A stretch of 64,000 nucleotides of DNA, from contig CP062796.1 in assembly GCA_018208355.1 (NCBI GenBank), forward strand, positions 2,044,517-2,108,516, in the 5' to 3' direction. Shown here piece by piece: positions 44,258-52,262 of this stretch. This stretch comes from Candidatus Fermentithermobacillus carboniphilus (GTDB lineage Bacteria > Bacillota > Sulfobacillia > Fermentithermobacillales > Fermentithermobacillaceae). Numbering within the stretch: the stretch's first letter is position 1; each line of letters starts with the position of its first letter. The notes below the pieces were generated by a model. It saw nothing but the letters and a program-made list of their open reading frames with translations. It did no database searches and was not told where the DNA came from. The position numbers and the translations under genes are program-made.

Positions 44258-44698
44258 TTGAAGATATTTCCATTGATAATAGCGGGCATTGCGGGTGGTT
44301 CAATGGCCCTCCAAGGTGTTCTCAACTCGATCCTCGGGAAAAAGATCGGAGACTTGGAAGCCGTATTTGTGGTACACGTCATAGGAACCGTCCTCCTGGG
44401 CGCCGGGCTTCTCCTCGGATTCACCTCCGGGGAACTACGGGCCCTCAAGGATGCTCCCTGGTACAGTTACCTCGGAGGCCCCCTCAACATCCTCATAGTG
44501 TGGGGTGTCATCGCTAGCGTCAGCAAAGTCGGCGCAGCCCCTGCTACCACGGCCATCCTAGCGGTGCAGATATCTACCGCGCTTTTGCTCGATTGCTTCG
44601 GCGTTACCGGTCACAAGACAGCCCTGACCTTCACAAGGATATTGGGTGCCGCTATCTTCGTCGCAGGTGCTTACCTTCTGCTGAGAAAACCCTCGTAA
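44258..44698 (+). CDS. DMT-family small transporter (DUF606/YdcZ type)
   Basis: A 146-residue, five-helix membrane protein with IIAGIAGGSMALQGVLNSIL at the N-terminus and the conserved GGPLNILIVWGVI segment. Members of DUF606 are five-helix half-transporters; many function as pairs. The TTG start follows AGGGGGTGC. Substrate unknown. Confidence 0.8.
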   Translation: MKIFPLIIAGIAGGSMALQGVLNSILGKKIGDLEAVFVVHVIGTVLLGAGLLLGFTSGELRALKDAPWYSYLGGPLNILIVWGVIASVSKVGAAPATTAILAVQISTALLLDCFGVTGHKTALTFTRILGAAIFVAGAYLLLRKPS

Positions 44699-44840
44699 GA
44701 GAAGGTATATGGAGTACTCCCGTAGAACCCATTTTTGAGGATACCGCCGTGCTGGAATGCTCATGACCTCTGCAAGAGGATTGTGGAGACAACCCTTTTT
44801 CCGGCACGAGGGTCAGCCAGTGAGTTCCATATCAGGAAAA

Positions 44841-44874
44841 ATAGAAAAATGCCGCTTCTTATCGAAGCGGCATT
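44841..44874 (-). terminator. Rho-independent terminator on the minus strand
   Basis: AATGCCGCTTC (44848-44858) pairs perfectly with GAAGCGGCATT (44864-44874) around a five-base loop. Read on the minus strand the stem is followed by TTTCTATTTTTCC; on the plus strand there is no T-run. Confidence 0.75.
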
Positions 44875-44960
44875 GGGAGAGGAGAAACCGGAGGAAGAGC
44901 CTGTTAGGGGCAATCTCTCGACTGCGCCCTGACTCTCGATAACTACTATGGACAATTTTG
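44845..44960 (-). ncRNA. Candidate small RNA with C/U-rich anti-SD stretches
   Basis: On the minus strand a -10-like TATAAA (44967-44972) precedes about 115 bases that end in a perfect hairpin plus U-run. The body is not coding and contains CUUCCUCC and CUCCUCUCCC, which could pair with ribosome binding sites, as in several C-rich Bacillota small RNAs. The -35 region is poor, so expression is unproven. Confidence 0.3.
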
Positions 44961-44976
44961 TTTCGCTTTATACACT
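44949..44976 (+). promoter_or_regulatory. Putative coaD promoter
   Basis: TGGACA (44949-44954) and TACACT (44971-44976) are separated by 16 bases, about 70 bases before the coaD start. Confidence 0.4.
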
Positions 44977-45047
44977 AGTAACGGGAGAAAAAACATTTTT
45001 GCAGGAGATTTTCCACGAGATCTCGTGACGGAAACGGAGGGTGGCTT

Positions 45048-45542
45048 GTGCTTTCTGCTGTCTATCCAGGTAGCTTTGACCCAATTACTTTCGGGCACCT
45101 GGACATCATCGTTCGCGCTTCCAAGTGCTTCGATAAGCTTTACGTTGTGGTATTCGAAAACAAGGGAAAGACTCCCCTGTTTTCTGTCAGTGAAAGAGTC
45201 GCCATGATCCAAGAAGAATGTTCCGGCCTTCCCAATGTCGAGGTCTTGTCCTCGTCGGGGCTATTGGTGGATTTTGCAAAAAAGCACGGAGTAAAGGTTA
45301 TCGTCAAGGGCCTGAGGGCCGTGTCCGATTTTGACTACGAGTTCAAGATGGCCCTCATGAACAAGAAACTTGCGCCGGATATCGAGACGGTTTTCATGAT
45401 GACCTCTCTCAAGTATCTCTATCTGAGTTCAAGCCTTGTAAAAGAAGTGGCATCTTATGGAGGTTGCATCAAGGACCTTGTTCCACCGGGTGTCGAGAAG
45501 AGGGTTTTTGAACGGATGAATGTCCAGAGAATGTCGCAGTAG
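45048..45542 (+). CDS. coaD: Pantetheine-phosphate adenylyltransferase
   Basis: The 164-residue enzyme makes dephospho-CoA from ATP and 4'-phosphopantetheine. The nucleotidyltransferase motif [13 protein letters not shown] and the later [15 protein letters not shown] are diagnostic. The GTG start follows ACGGAGGGTGG. Confidence 0.95.
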   Translation: MLSAVYPGSFDPITFGHLDIIVRASKCFDKLYVVVFENKGKTPLFSVSERVAMIQEECSGLPNVEVLSSSGLLVDFAKKHGVKVIVKGLRAVSDFDYEFKMALMNKKLAPDIETVFMMTSLKYLYLSSSLVKEVASYGGCIKDLVPPGVEKRVFERMNVQRMSQ

Positions 45543-45572
45543 AGGCAAAACCAAGAAACGGGGTGGAGGGAC

Positions 45573-46190
45573 GTGGACGTTTTAGCCATCTTAGATAAAC
45601 TCGATACTTATCTTTCGGAATGTTCCAGGCTTCCCCTTGTGGGAAAACTCATGGTAGATGAAGAGGAGGTATTCGCCCTCATCGATGACTTGAGAGCTGC
45701 CATCCCCCAGGAGCTGGAGCAGGCCAGGTGGCTGTTGAGAGAACGCGAAAGGATACTCCAGGAAGCCAGAAGAGAAGCCGAGGAGATAATCAAAGATGCT
45801 CAGGGACAGATCGCCTCTCTGGCTTCAGAGTCGGCCATAGCGAAAGAAGCGCGGATTCAGGCCGAGGAGCTTATGGAAAAAGCCAGAGAAGTCGCCAAAG
45901 AGATCAACCTTGGCGCTCGTGAATACGCGGACGAAATCATGAAAAAAGTTGAAGACTTGCTCACCGAGATGCTGGAGACGGTCAGGGCCGGGAGGAGAGA
46001 GCTTGCGGTAGAGAAGGACAAGACCACGGGTGGGCCCCAGCCTGAAACGGTTTCGGCAGTCGCTTCGACTGGCGACGAAGTAGGTCCCGGGGACGATGAG
46101 GAAGACGGCGAATACGATGATGAAGATTTCGTGCCCCCGGCAAAAAGCCCCAGGAAGCGGGGAAAGGGAAAAGGAAGAGGAAGAGACTGA
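45573..46190 (+). CDS. DivIVA/SepIVA-like coiled-coil protein
   Basis: A 205-residue protein with a short N-terminal helical region, a long charged coiled coil (~residues 45-135, rich in AREAEEIIK-type heptads), and an acidic then very basic disordered tail (KSPRKRGKGKGRGRD). Proteins of this kind commonly lie between coaD and ylbJ in Clostridia. A role in cell division or envelope organisation is inferred only from the coiled-coil type. GTG start behind GGTGGAGGG. Confidence 0.65.
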   Translation: MDVLAILDKLDTYLSECSRLPLVGKLMVDEEEVFALIDDLRAAIPQELEQARWLLRERERILQEARREAEEIIKDAQGQIASLASESAIAKEARIQAEELMEKAREVAKEINLGAREYADEIMKKVEDLLTEMLETVRAGRRELAVEKDKTTGGPQPETVSAVASTGDEVGPGDDEEDGEYDDEDFVPPAKSPRKRGKGKGRGRD

Positions 46191-46205
46191 CCGGATGCCG
46201 CAATC

Positions 46206-47489
46206 CTAGAACTTGCGCAGGTATTTCCTTACGAAAGCGAAGACCGTCAGGACGATGGAGATCATTGCTACCGAGCCCACCGTGAGCGCGCAAAGTTTTG
46301 TCGCGAACCCTACGTTCTGAAACCATGCGAGGGAGCCTCGGATGGTCACAGGTTCGAAGGTCGAAAGTGCCCACCTGGACCGGCCTGGCATCATCAGGAG
46401 TATGGTGTATATGGCCGCGAGAATGCTCTGAAGAAACCGTGACGCAGTGTAAGGCCAGACTGAAAGGCCTGAGGACTGAATGACGGCAGCAACTTGAGCA
46501 TGCACTGAAAGCCCGCTCCACGCGATTATCGCGCTGGACACTGCCACTCTCAATACAAGTGGGGCAGAGGCCTGGCTTGCCATCGAGGTACCGATGGTTA
46601 TCTCGAAGAGACCGCTTATGATGGCCTCGTACAGGTCTGGCGGGAGCACAGACTTTGGCATAAGCCTTGAGACCGCCAGGGAAATGAAGGACGTGACCCC
46701 GGCCATTTTCAATATCTCGAAGATAACTGAGAAAAGGACGATGAAACCCAGAATCAAGAGAAGAGTATTGACCGAACGCTTGACGGCTTCACCCAGGAGT
46801 TCCCCGAATGCTTTCTTGTTTTCTCGCTGAGCTCTTCTCATGGCTCTGTATGCCCTCAAGACGATGAACCCCGCTTTATGCGTTTCGAAGGGAGGACTCT
46901 CGTCTTTTCCGCTCTTCCAGAACCTCAAGAGGACTCCCACCGTGAGGGCGGAAAGGTAATGGGCCGATATGATGATAACGGCAAGATCCGTACGTTTGAA
47001 CATGCCAACGGCCACGGCCCCGGTCATGAAAAGCGGGTCCGAAGTGTTGCAAAAACACATGAGCCTTTCGGCTTCGGTCTTCGTGGCGAGGCCGTCGTCC
47101 TTGAGGCGCGCGGCTAATGCAGCTCCCAGAGGGTACCCCGATGCTATCCCCATGGCCATGGCGAAAGACCCGGTTCCGGGGACGTTGAAAATGGGTCTCA
47201 TGAGGGGTTCCATCAAGACGCCCATGAAGTGGACCACACCCATACCCATCAAGAGCTCCGCTGCTATAAAAAACGGTAAGAGAGCCGGGAGAACTATGTC
47301 CCACCAGACCTTGAGCCCGCGTTCAGCGGCTTTAAACGAGGGCTCGGGGAATAGTATCATGGATAGGGCCACGAGGACGACCATCCCCGCAAGGCCCAGG
47401 GAAATTACGGTATCCCTTTTGGCTCTCCAGAGCCTGGCAAGCAGGATAAAGGAAAGAATGAGGATGGAAAAAAGTAGAAGACCTTTCAT
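46206..47489 (-). CDS. ylbJ: Sporulation integral membrane protein YlbJ
   Basis: The 427-residue protein has eight or more hydrophobic helices and belongs to the nucleoside-recognition/YlbJ family required for spore cortex formation in Bacillus. Conserved stretches are GIASGYPLGAALAARL, FCNTSDPLFMTGAVAVG and SGLFEITIGTSM. ATG 47489 follows AGGAGGCC; the longer frame lacks support. It converges on the coiled-coil gene and diverges from the protease gene. Confidence 0.9.
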   Translation of the reverse strand: MKGLLLFSILILSFILLARLWRAKRDTVISLGLAGMVVLVALSMILFPEPSFKAAERGLKVWWDIVLPALLPFFIAAELLMGMGVVHFMGVLMEPLMRPIFNVPGTGSFAMAMGIASGYPLGAALAARLKDDGLATKTEAERLMCFCNTSDPLFMTGAVAVGMFKRTDLAVIIISAHYLSALTVGVLLRFWKSGKDESPPFETHKAGFIVLRAYRAMRRAQRENKKAFGELLGEAVKRSVNTLLLILGFIVLFSVIFEILKMAGVTSFISLAVSRLMPKSVLPPDLYEAIISGLFEITIGTSMASQASAPLVLRVAVSSAIIAWSGLSVHAQVAAVIQSSGLSVWPYTASRFLQSILAAIYTILLMMPGRSRWALSTFEPVTIRGSLAWFQNVGFATKLCALTVGSVAMISIVLTVFAFVRKYLRKF

Positions 47490-47549
47490 GATATGGCCTC
47501 CTTTGCCTGCCATAAATTTATATGGACGTTTGCGGGGGGGTATTCGAGG

Positions 47550-48299
47550 ATGAACCGGGAACCGCAGAAAGCCGATTTTAGCAGGCGCTTGAAGCGGACC
47601 GCGCTTGTGACCCTCGTACTTCTTGCTGCCTTGCTCCTTCAATATATCCCCACGGGTTATCTCGCGGTTTACCCCGGACCTTGCTCGAGCCTAGGAGAGA
47701 TAGTAGAGGTAGAGGGTCATCCTGCAAGAGAGTCATCATTTTACATGGTTTCGATCCTCGCCAAAGATGCAAGCATTTACGCGGTTGTTCGAGCTCTCAT
47801 CGACCCCAGCGTCACTTTGTGGTCCAAGAACCAGGTTCTCGGTTCCATGACTCCCGAAGAATACATGGCGGAAAACCGGCGCCTAATGGAGGAGAGCCAG
47901 AGAATTTCGGCTTATGTAGCCATGAGAGCTAGGGGCTTGGTCTCCTCTCGTGAAGATACACTGCCCATCAACGTGAGCATCAAAACCGGGGAAGTAGCCG
48001 GGCCTTCTGCGGGGCTGGTGTTTGCCCTCGAGATACTGTCGCGGATCGATGGGGATCTGGTCATGGGTCGGAAAATCGCAGGAACGGGCGTTTTGGACGA
48101 GACAGGGAAGGTGCTGCCGGTAGGTGGCGTGGCCCAAAAAGTCATCGCCTGCAGGCGCCAGGGGGTGGACATATTTCTGGTTCCCAAGGCTAATCTGGAA
48201 GAGGCCCTCAAATTCGCGGGGAAGATGCGGATAATCGGAGTGGGGACCTTCGACGAGGCAGTGCTGGCGCTGTCGTCGGGGAAAAGCCCAGGCCGATAA
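47550..48299 (+). CDS. Lon-like membrane-anchored serine protease (YlbL/SepM type), PDZ domain absent
   Basis: The 249-residue protein has one N-terminal helix (TALVTLVLLAALLLQYI) and a C-terminal Lon proteolytic domain with catalytic serine in GPSAGLVFALEI and lysine in GGVAQKVIACR. Typical YlbL proteins are ~340 residues with a PDZ domain between these parts; here the ~70-residue region is too short for one. The gene neighbours ylbJ as usual. ATG 47550 is chosen by the basic residues and helix. Confidence 0.85.
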   Translation: MNREPQKADFSRRLKRTALVTLVLLAALLLQYIPTGYLAVYPGPCSSLGEIVEVEGHPARESSFYMVSILAKDASIYAVVRALIDPSVTLWSKNQVLGSMTPEEYMAENRRLMEESQRISAYVAMRARGLVSSREDTLPINVSIKTGEVAGPSAGLVFALEILSRIDGDLVMGRKIAGTGVLDETGKVLPVGGVAQKVIACRRQGVDIFLVPKANLEEALKFAGKMRIIGVGTFDEAVLALSSGKSPGR

Positions 48300-48359
48300 G
48301 CCGGTCGCACAACGCTGCCGATAGCCCGCTAGCTCCCGACTGCTAGATTCCAAAAAAAC

Positions 48360-48389
48360 TTGCAACATACAAATAATGCATGATACAAT
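48360..48389 (+). promoter_or_regulatory. Promoter of marR-arsM
   Basis: TTGCAA (48360-48365) and TACAAT (48384-48389) are separated by 18 bases and lie immediately before the marR-like gene. Confidence 0.6.
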
Positions 48390-48396
48390 AATTTGT
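48369..48396. promoter_or_regulatory. Candidate MarR operator
   Basis: ACAAAT at 48369-48374 is repeated inverted as ATTTGT at 48391-48396. The repeat overlaps the promoter, as expected for autorepression. Confidence 0.35.
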
Positions 48397-48407
48397 CGGT
48401 GAAGGAT

Positions 48408-48866
48408 ATGGGGAAAGCATTACCCATTGCACATTTCAGGCGGCTGTTAGCCGAACTAACCGGAGCACTCCATCTCCTGGAAAAAAGCGAAGCTGGTTGT
48501 TGCGGGATCACGCTGTCTCAGTGCCATCTCATGCTCGAAGTTGCTCGAAGATCGGAAGGGAAATGCACTCTTAGCGAGGCGGCGACCGTGCTGGGGCTGG
48601 ACCTGAGCACAGTAAGCAGGGTTGCTGATGGTTTGGTACGCCGGGGATTGTTGAGGAGGGAAGTGGACCACGAGGATCGGCGTCGCATGTGGCTGCAATT
48701 AACGGATGCCGGGATGGAGCTGGTGAAGACTATCAACGTGGAAATAGACGCCTATATTGGTCGGATTCTAGAACAAATTCCCTCTGAAAAACAAAAAGTT
48801 GTTCTGGAAAGTCTTAGCCTGTTGGTTGAAGCCACAAAGAAGGTCAAAGGAGGCTGTTGCGTGTGA
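48408..48866 (+). CDS. MarR-family regulator rich in cysteine pairs
   Basis: A 152-residue winged-helix protein with ALSEAATVLGLDLSTVSRVADGL-like recognition region (split: CTLSEAATVLGLD, STVSRVADGLVRRG) and the wing EVDHEDRRRMWLQLT. Two cysteine pairs, GCCG near residue 32 and GGCCV at the C-terminus, and its coupling to arsM suggest arsenite or antimonite sensing through thiols. ATG 48408 has a nearby GAAGG; a TTG at 48393 is possible. Confidence 0.78.
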   Translation: MGKALPIAHFRRLLAELTGALHLLEKSEAGCCGITLSQCHLMLEVARRSEGKCTLSEAATVLGLDLSTVSRVADGLVRRGLLRREVDHEDRRRMWLQLTDAGMELVKTINVEIDAYIGRILEQIPSEKQKVVLESLSLLVEATKKVKGGCCV

Positions 48867-49651
48867 GCAAGCGCATTAAAGAGATCACGAAGGAAAGATA
48901 TGCTGCGGTGGCTCGGGCCATTCGGTCTAATAGAGCAGGGAGTTGCTGCGCCACTGGAGGCTGTTGTGGACCACGTAGCTATACTCCTGAAGAAACCGCA
49001 GGTTTGCCGCAAGACTTGGCCCTGGCTTCACTGGGCTGTGGTAATCCCACCACACCGGCGGATTTGAAGGAAGGAGAAGTGGTCCTGGACCTGGGCTGTG
49101 GTGCAGGACTGGATGTCTTGCTGAGTGCCAAGCGTGTGGGACCCAAGGGAAAGGTGTACGGGCTGGACATGACTGATGAGATGCTTACGCTGGCGAAAGA
49201 ATACCAGCAACGTACCGGGTTGAGCAACGTTGAGTTTCTACGGGGAGAAATGGAGGACATCCCGCTGCCCGATAACTATGTAGACGTGATCATTTCCAAC
49301 TGTGTGATTAACCTTGTTCCAGATAAGATGAGGGTATTCAGGGAAGCATTTAGGATACTCAAGCCCGGCGGGCGTCTTGCGGTTTCTGACATGATATTGC
49401 TGAGGCCGGTGCCAGAGCACCTGCGACACGACGTTGAGCTTTGGACCAGCTGTATTGCGGGTGCGCTTATTGAAGAAGAGTACCGCAGCATGCTTGAGGC
49501 GGCCGGATTTGTGGATGTGGAAGTACGCACAGCGCAAACTCTCGGTTCCGAGAACTTGCTAGACGGGCTTTCATCAGTTGAGCTTGTGGAACGGGTAATG
49601 CCGTATGTGGATAACCTGGCAAGAGGCTTTGTTAGGGCGCGCAAACCTTGA
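48863..49651 (+). CDS. arsM: Arsenite methyltransferase ArsM
   Basis: The 262-residue SAM-dependent enzyme methylates arsenite. It has the N-terminal SCCATGGCCG cysteine cluster, the LGCGNPTTPADLK motif, cofactor loop LDLGCGAGLD, and the arsenic-binding cysteines in ISNCVINLVP and ELWTSCIAGAL. GTG 48863 overlaps the regulator's stop and follows AAAGGAGG. Confidence 0.9.
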   Translation: MSKRIKEITKERYAAVARAIRSNRAGSCCATGGCCGPRSYTPEETAGLPQDLALASLGCGNPTTPADLKEGEVVLDLGCGAGLDVLLSAKRVGPKGKVYGLDMTDEMLTLAKEYQQRTGLSNVEFLRGEMEDIPLPDNYVDVIISNCVINLVPDKMRVFREAFRILKPGGRLAVSDMILLRPVPEHLRHDVELWTSCIAGALIEEEYRSMLEAAGFVDVEVRTAQTLGSENLLDGLSSVELVERVMPYVDNLARGFVRARKP

Positions 49652-49690
49652 GGAGAGACCCAGACTAGATTGCAATTACAATTTTGATTC

Positions 49691-49720
49691 TTGACACTGT
49701 CTTTTTGCGGCGGATATAAT
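49691..49720 (+). promoter_or_regulatory. Sigma-A promoter of yceD-rpmF
   Basis: Both hexamers are perfect: TTGACA (49691-49696) and TATAAT (49715-49720) with an 18-base spacer. The start lies 27 bases downstream of the -10 element. Confidence 0.85.
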
Positions 49721-49746
49721 CCCTTTGTGTCCTGGAGGGCGTGAAG

Positions 49747-50298
49747 GTGAAAATCGACGTTTCTGAAATACTTAAGCAACCTGGGGCCAGCATCTCGTTT
49801 TATGAGAGGGGTTCTGTCGCGGCTACCGGAGACGAGGAATATCCCCTGGAAATAGACGACCCCGTTGATGTCCGAGGAGTTGCTACTTATATCGGCGAAG
49901 GAGTATACGTCGAAGCTAACGTAAAGGGAAGGGTTAAACTGGTGTGTTCCAGGTGTTTGAATCCGTTCCGGAAGCCGTTTGATCTGAACTGTGAGGCAAG
50001 GTTCGTGGAGGAAGGTTTCTCGATACCCCGGGACCAGGAAGATGAAGACGATATTGAAACGTTTACCCTTGAAGGTTCTACCTGTAACCTGGACGACATG
50101 ATTAAGCACGAGATTATCCTCAATCTCCCGATGAAGCCTTTATGCAGGCCGGATTGTCGGGGATTGTGTCCGGTTTGCGGGAAGAACCTCAACGAAGGGG
50201 ACTGCGATTGTGAAAAGTTTCCGGAAGGGCACACCCTATTCGGAAAGAAGCTCTTAGAAGCGCTGGAGGAAAGGAGCAAGGAAAATGGCCGTTCCTAA
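49747..50298 (+). CDS. YceD family protein (DUF177)
   Basis: The 183-residue protein has the DUF177 signature: VKGRVKLVCSRCLNPF in the middle and RPDCRGLCPVCGKNLN near the C-terminus, two metal-binding-like cysteine sets. The family is nearly always next to rpmF and is implicated in 23S rRNA accumulation. GTG 49747 is eight bases after GGAGG; GTG 49741 is too close. Confidence 0.9.
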   Translation: MKIDVSEILKQPGASISFYERGSVAATGDEEYPLEIDDPVDVRGVATYIGEGVYVEANVKGRVKLVCSRCLNPFRKPFDLNCEARFVEEGFSIPRDQEDEDDIETFTLEGSTCNLDDMIKHEIILNLPMKPLCRPDCRGLCPVCGKNLNEGDCDCEKFPEGHTLFGKKLLEALEERSKENGRS

Positions 50299-50467
50299 GA
50301 AGAAGAAATCTCCTTCAAGGCGAGATATGCGTAGGGCCCACTGGAAGCTCGAGGCGCCGACGCTCGTAGAGTGCCCCCATTGTCATGCACTGATCATGCC
50401 CCACCGTGTATGCCCCGAGTGTGGGTATTACAAGGGTGTCGAGGTAATAAAGGTCGAGAAGGAATAG
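50285..50467 (+). CDS. rpmF: 50S ribosomal protein L32
   Basis: A 60-residue L32 with the N-terminal MAVPKKKKSPSRRDMRRAH and the zinc ribbon CPHCHA / CPECGYYKG. The ATG lies within the end of yceD, so the two are coupled. Confidence 0.96.
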   Translation: MAVPKKKKSPSRRDMRRAHWKLEAPTLVECPHCHALIMPHRVCPECGYYKGVEVIKVEKE

Positions 50468-50545
50468 AGGCTTGCCAACCCGTTAAGCAGCTAAAGACAA
50501 TAAAGCCGGGAAAGCCGCAAGAAACAGCAAGTAGACCGACGAAAG

Positions 50546-50577
50546 ACTCCGGAACCAATGCCGGAGTTTTTATTTTT
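50546..50577 (+). terminator. Terminator after rpmF
   Basis: ACTCCGG (50546-50552) and CCGGAGT (50561-50567) form a hairpin followed by TTTTATTTTT. Confidence 0.85.
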
Positions 50578-50582
50578 GGTAG

Positions 50583-50611
50583 TTGCCATGTCCTCCGGAA
50601 GAATGTATACT
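50583..50611 (+). promoter_or_regulatory. Promoter of the fapR lipid operon
   Basis: TTGCCA (50583-50588) and TATACT (50606-50611) with a 17-base spacer. Transcription would start near 50618, just ahead of the FapR box. Confidence 0.7.
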
Positions 50612-50629
50612 TGAGACTAACATATAGGT

Positions 50630-50648
50630 ATTAATACCTGGTGCTAAT
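50630..50648. promoter_or_regulatory. fapR: FapR operator
   Basis: ATTAATACCTGGTGCTAAT closely matches the Bacillota FapR box (TTAGTACCTGGTACTAA-like palindrome). It lies just after the expected transcription start, so bound FapR would block the promoter. Confidence 0.8.
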
Positions 50649-50667
50649 CCTGCCAGGAGTGATCCAG

Positions 50668-51237
50668 ATGTCGCTGAACCCCAGGGAGCGAAGGGAACGG
50701 CTCAAGGAGATGCTTGCCACAAACCCGTTTCTTTCTGACAGGCGTCTTGCCCGCCATTTCGGGGTGAGCATCCAAACCATAAGGCTGGACCGGATGGCTC
50801 TGGGGATCCCGGACCAGAGGACCAGGACGAAGGAAGTGGCGGAACGGGTTTATGGGCGAGTGCGTTCCCTGGGCCAGAGGGAGATAGTCGGGGAACTAAT
50901 CGACGTGGACCTTGGTAAAACGGCCATTTCCGTAATGGAAGTATCTCCCGAGATGGCCTTCGAACGAACCGGTATCGCCCGCAGCCACTATATCTTCGCC
51001 CAGGCCGATTCTCTGGCCATTTGCCTCATCGACGCACAAAACGTGGTGACGGGCATAGCAAACCTGAAGTTTAAAAGGCCCGCAAAAGTAGGAGAAAAGC
51101 TCATAGCGAAGGCCCAGGTCATCCGGGTGAAAGGAAATAAGTCAGTGGTCCTCGTCGAGACTCGCTCCCAGGGAGAACTGGTTTTCCGCGGAAAATTTCT
51201 GGTTTTCGCGCTGGATGAGAGGGGGAACCCGGCTTGA
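50668..51237 (+). CDS. fapR: Malonyl-CoA-responsive transcription repressor FapR
   Basis: The 189-residue repressor has an N-terminal helix-turn-helix (DRRLARHFGVSIQTIRLDRM) and a C-terminal hot-dog fold that binds malonyl-CoA (ARSHYIFAQADSLAICLIDA). It controls fatty-acid and phospholipid genes. ATG 50668 follows CAGGAGTGATC. Confidence 0.93.
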   Translation: MSLNPRERRERLKEMLATNPFLSDRRLARHFGVSIQTIRLDRMALGIPDQRTRTKEVAERVYGRVRSLGQREIVGELIDVDLGKTAISVMEVSPEMAFERTGIARSHYIFAQADSLAICLIDAQNVVTGIANLKFKRPAKVGEKLIAKAQVIRVKGNKSVVLVETRSQGELVFRGKFLVFALDERGNPA

Positions 51238-52259
51238 AGAGCCGGAACGGAGTACATAACCACGTTGTGGCGGTCGACCTCTTGGGAGGGGACAACGCTC
51301 CCGAGGCCGTCATCGATGGTCTCCTGGAGGCTGCCGGGACGGGAGTGGACATTCTGGCCCTCGGTGACGGAGAAGCCATCTCGATCCTCGAGAAAAAAGG
51401 CAGGCCGGACAATGTGAAGCCGCTTCTTTGCAGCGAGAGAATTCTCCCCGAAGAACCGCCGGTGAAAGCCATCAGGGAAAAAAAGGATTCTACCATCACC
51501 AGGGGGCTTGAAGCCGTCAAAGAAGGCAAGGCCGGAGCCTTCGTCTCGGCGGGATCCACGGGAGCCCTGGTTGCGGGAGGCGCTCTCATAGTCCGGCGTG
51601 CAAGTGGAGTCGACAAGCCCTGCCTGGGAACGGTGTTGCCTTCTCAGAACGGCCGCGGTGTACTTTTCGTGGACCTCGGCGCTTCGAGCGACGTTCGTCC
51701 CGAGACCCTGGTACAGTTCGGAGTCATGGGCAAAATATACGCGGAAAAAGTGCTCGGATGGGACGACCCAAAAGTGGCGCTTTTGAACATCGGGACGGAA
51801 CCAGACAAGGGGAGTCTCTTGGCGAGGAAAGCATACCAGCTCATGCAAGAAGCGCCCTTCACTTTTATCGGAAACATTGAGGCCAGGGATGTGTTCTCAG
51901 GTGCCGCAGACGTGGTCGTGACGGATGGTTTTACCGGAAATGTCTTCCTGAAAACGTGCGAGGGGACGGCGGCCTTTCAGTTTCAGACAATTAAGCGGGA
52001 ATTGACGCGGGATTTCCGGTCAAGGATTGGCGCCCTTTTGCTCCGGCCTGCTTTCAAAAGGGCGAGGGAAGTGCTGGACTACACCACTTACGGCGGTGCT
52101 CCGCTCCTTGGGCTTCAGGGTTGCGTGGTGAAGTGTCACGGGTCGTCCAGCGCAACGGCTATCGCAAATGGTATCCGTCAGGCACTGAAATTCCTGGATA
52201 ACGACGTTACTACTGTCATAGCAACGACCCTGTCACATGTATCCGACGAGGGAGAGTAA
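51234..52259 (+). CDS. plsX: Phosphate acyltransferase PlsX
   Basis: A 341-residue enzyme converting acyl-ACP to acyl-phosphate for phosphatidic acid synthesis. Motifs are AVDLLGGDNAP near the N-terminus, VSAGSTGALVAGG and DVVVTDGFTGNVFLK. TTG 51234 overlaps the fapR stop; GGGGGA precedes it. Confidence 0.93.
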   Translation: MKSRNGVHNHVVAVDLLGGDNAPEAVIDGLLEAAGTGVDILALGDGEAISILEKKGRPDNVKPLLCSERILPEEPPVKAIREKKDSTITRGLEAVKEGKAGAFVSAGSTGALVAGGALIVRRASGVDKPCLGTVLPSQNGRGVLFVDLGASSDVRPETLVQFGVMGKIYAEKVLGWDDPKVALLNIGTEPDKGSLLARKAYQLMQEAPFTFIGNIEARDVFSGAADVVVTDGFTGNVFLKTCEGTAAFQFQTIKRELTRDFRSRIGALLLRPAFKRAREVLDYTTYGGAPLLGLQGCVVKCHGSSSATAIANGIRQALKFLDNDVTTVIATTLSHVSDEGE

Positions 52260-52262
52260 GAC

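Larger units (their letters stand above)
44699..45047. other. Intergenic region upstream of coaD with a minus-strand terminator
   Basis: There is no supported protein gene in these 349 bases. They hold a perfect hairpin that terminates in the minus direction, a likely coaD promoter, and a candidate minus-strand small RNA (see separate entries). Confidence 0.6.

Noticed and set aside
44735..44932. Plus-strand frame of 65 codons before coaD
   Set aside because: TTG start without ribosome binding site, covers the minus-strand terminator hairpin, and has no family features.
49276..50109. Minus-strand open frame of 277 codons across arsM and yceD
   Set aside because: It is antisense to two genes with clear family motifs and shows no recognisable domain or ribosome binding site.
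50468..50545. Possible riboswitch between rpmF and fapR
   Set aside because: Looked for c-di-GMP-I and similar conserved cores and found none; the region is explained by the rpmF terminator and the fapR promoter with its operator.
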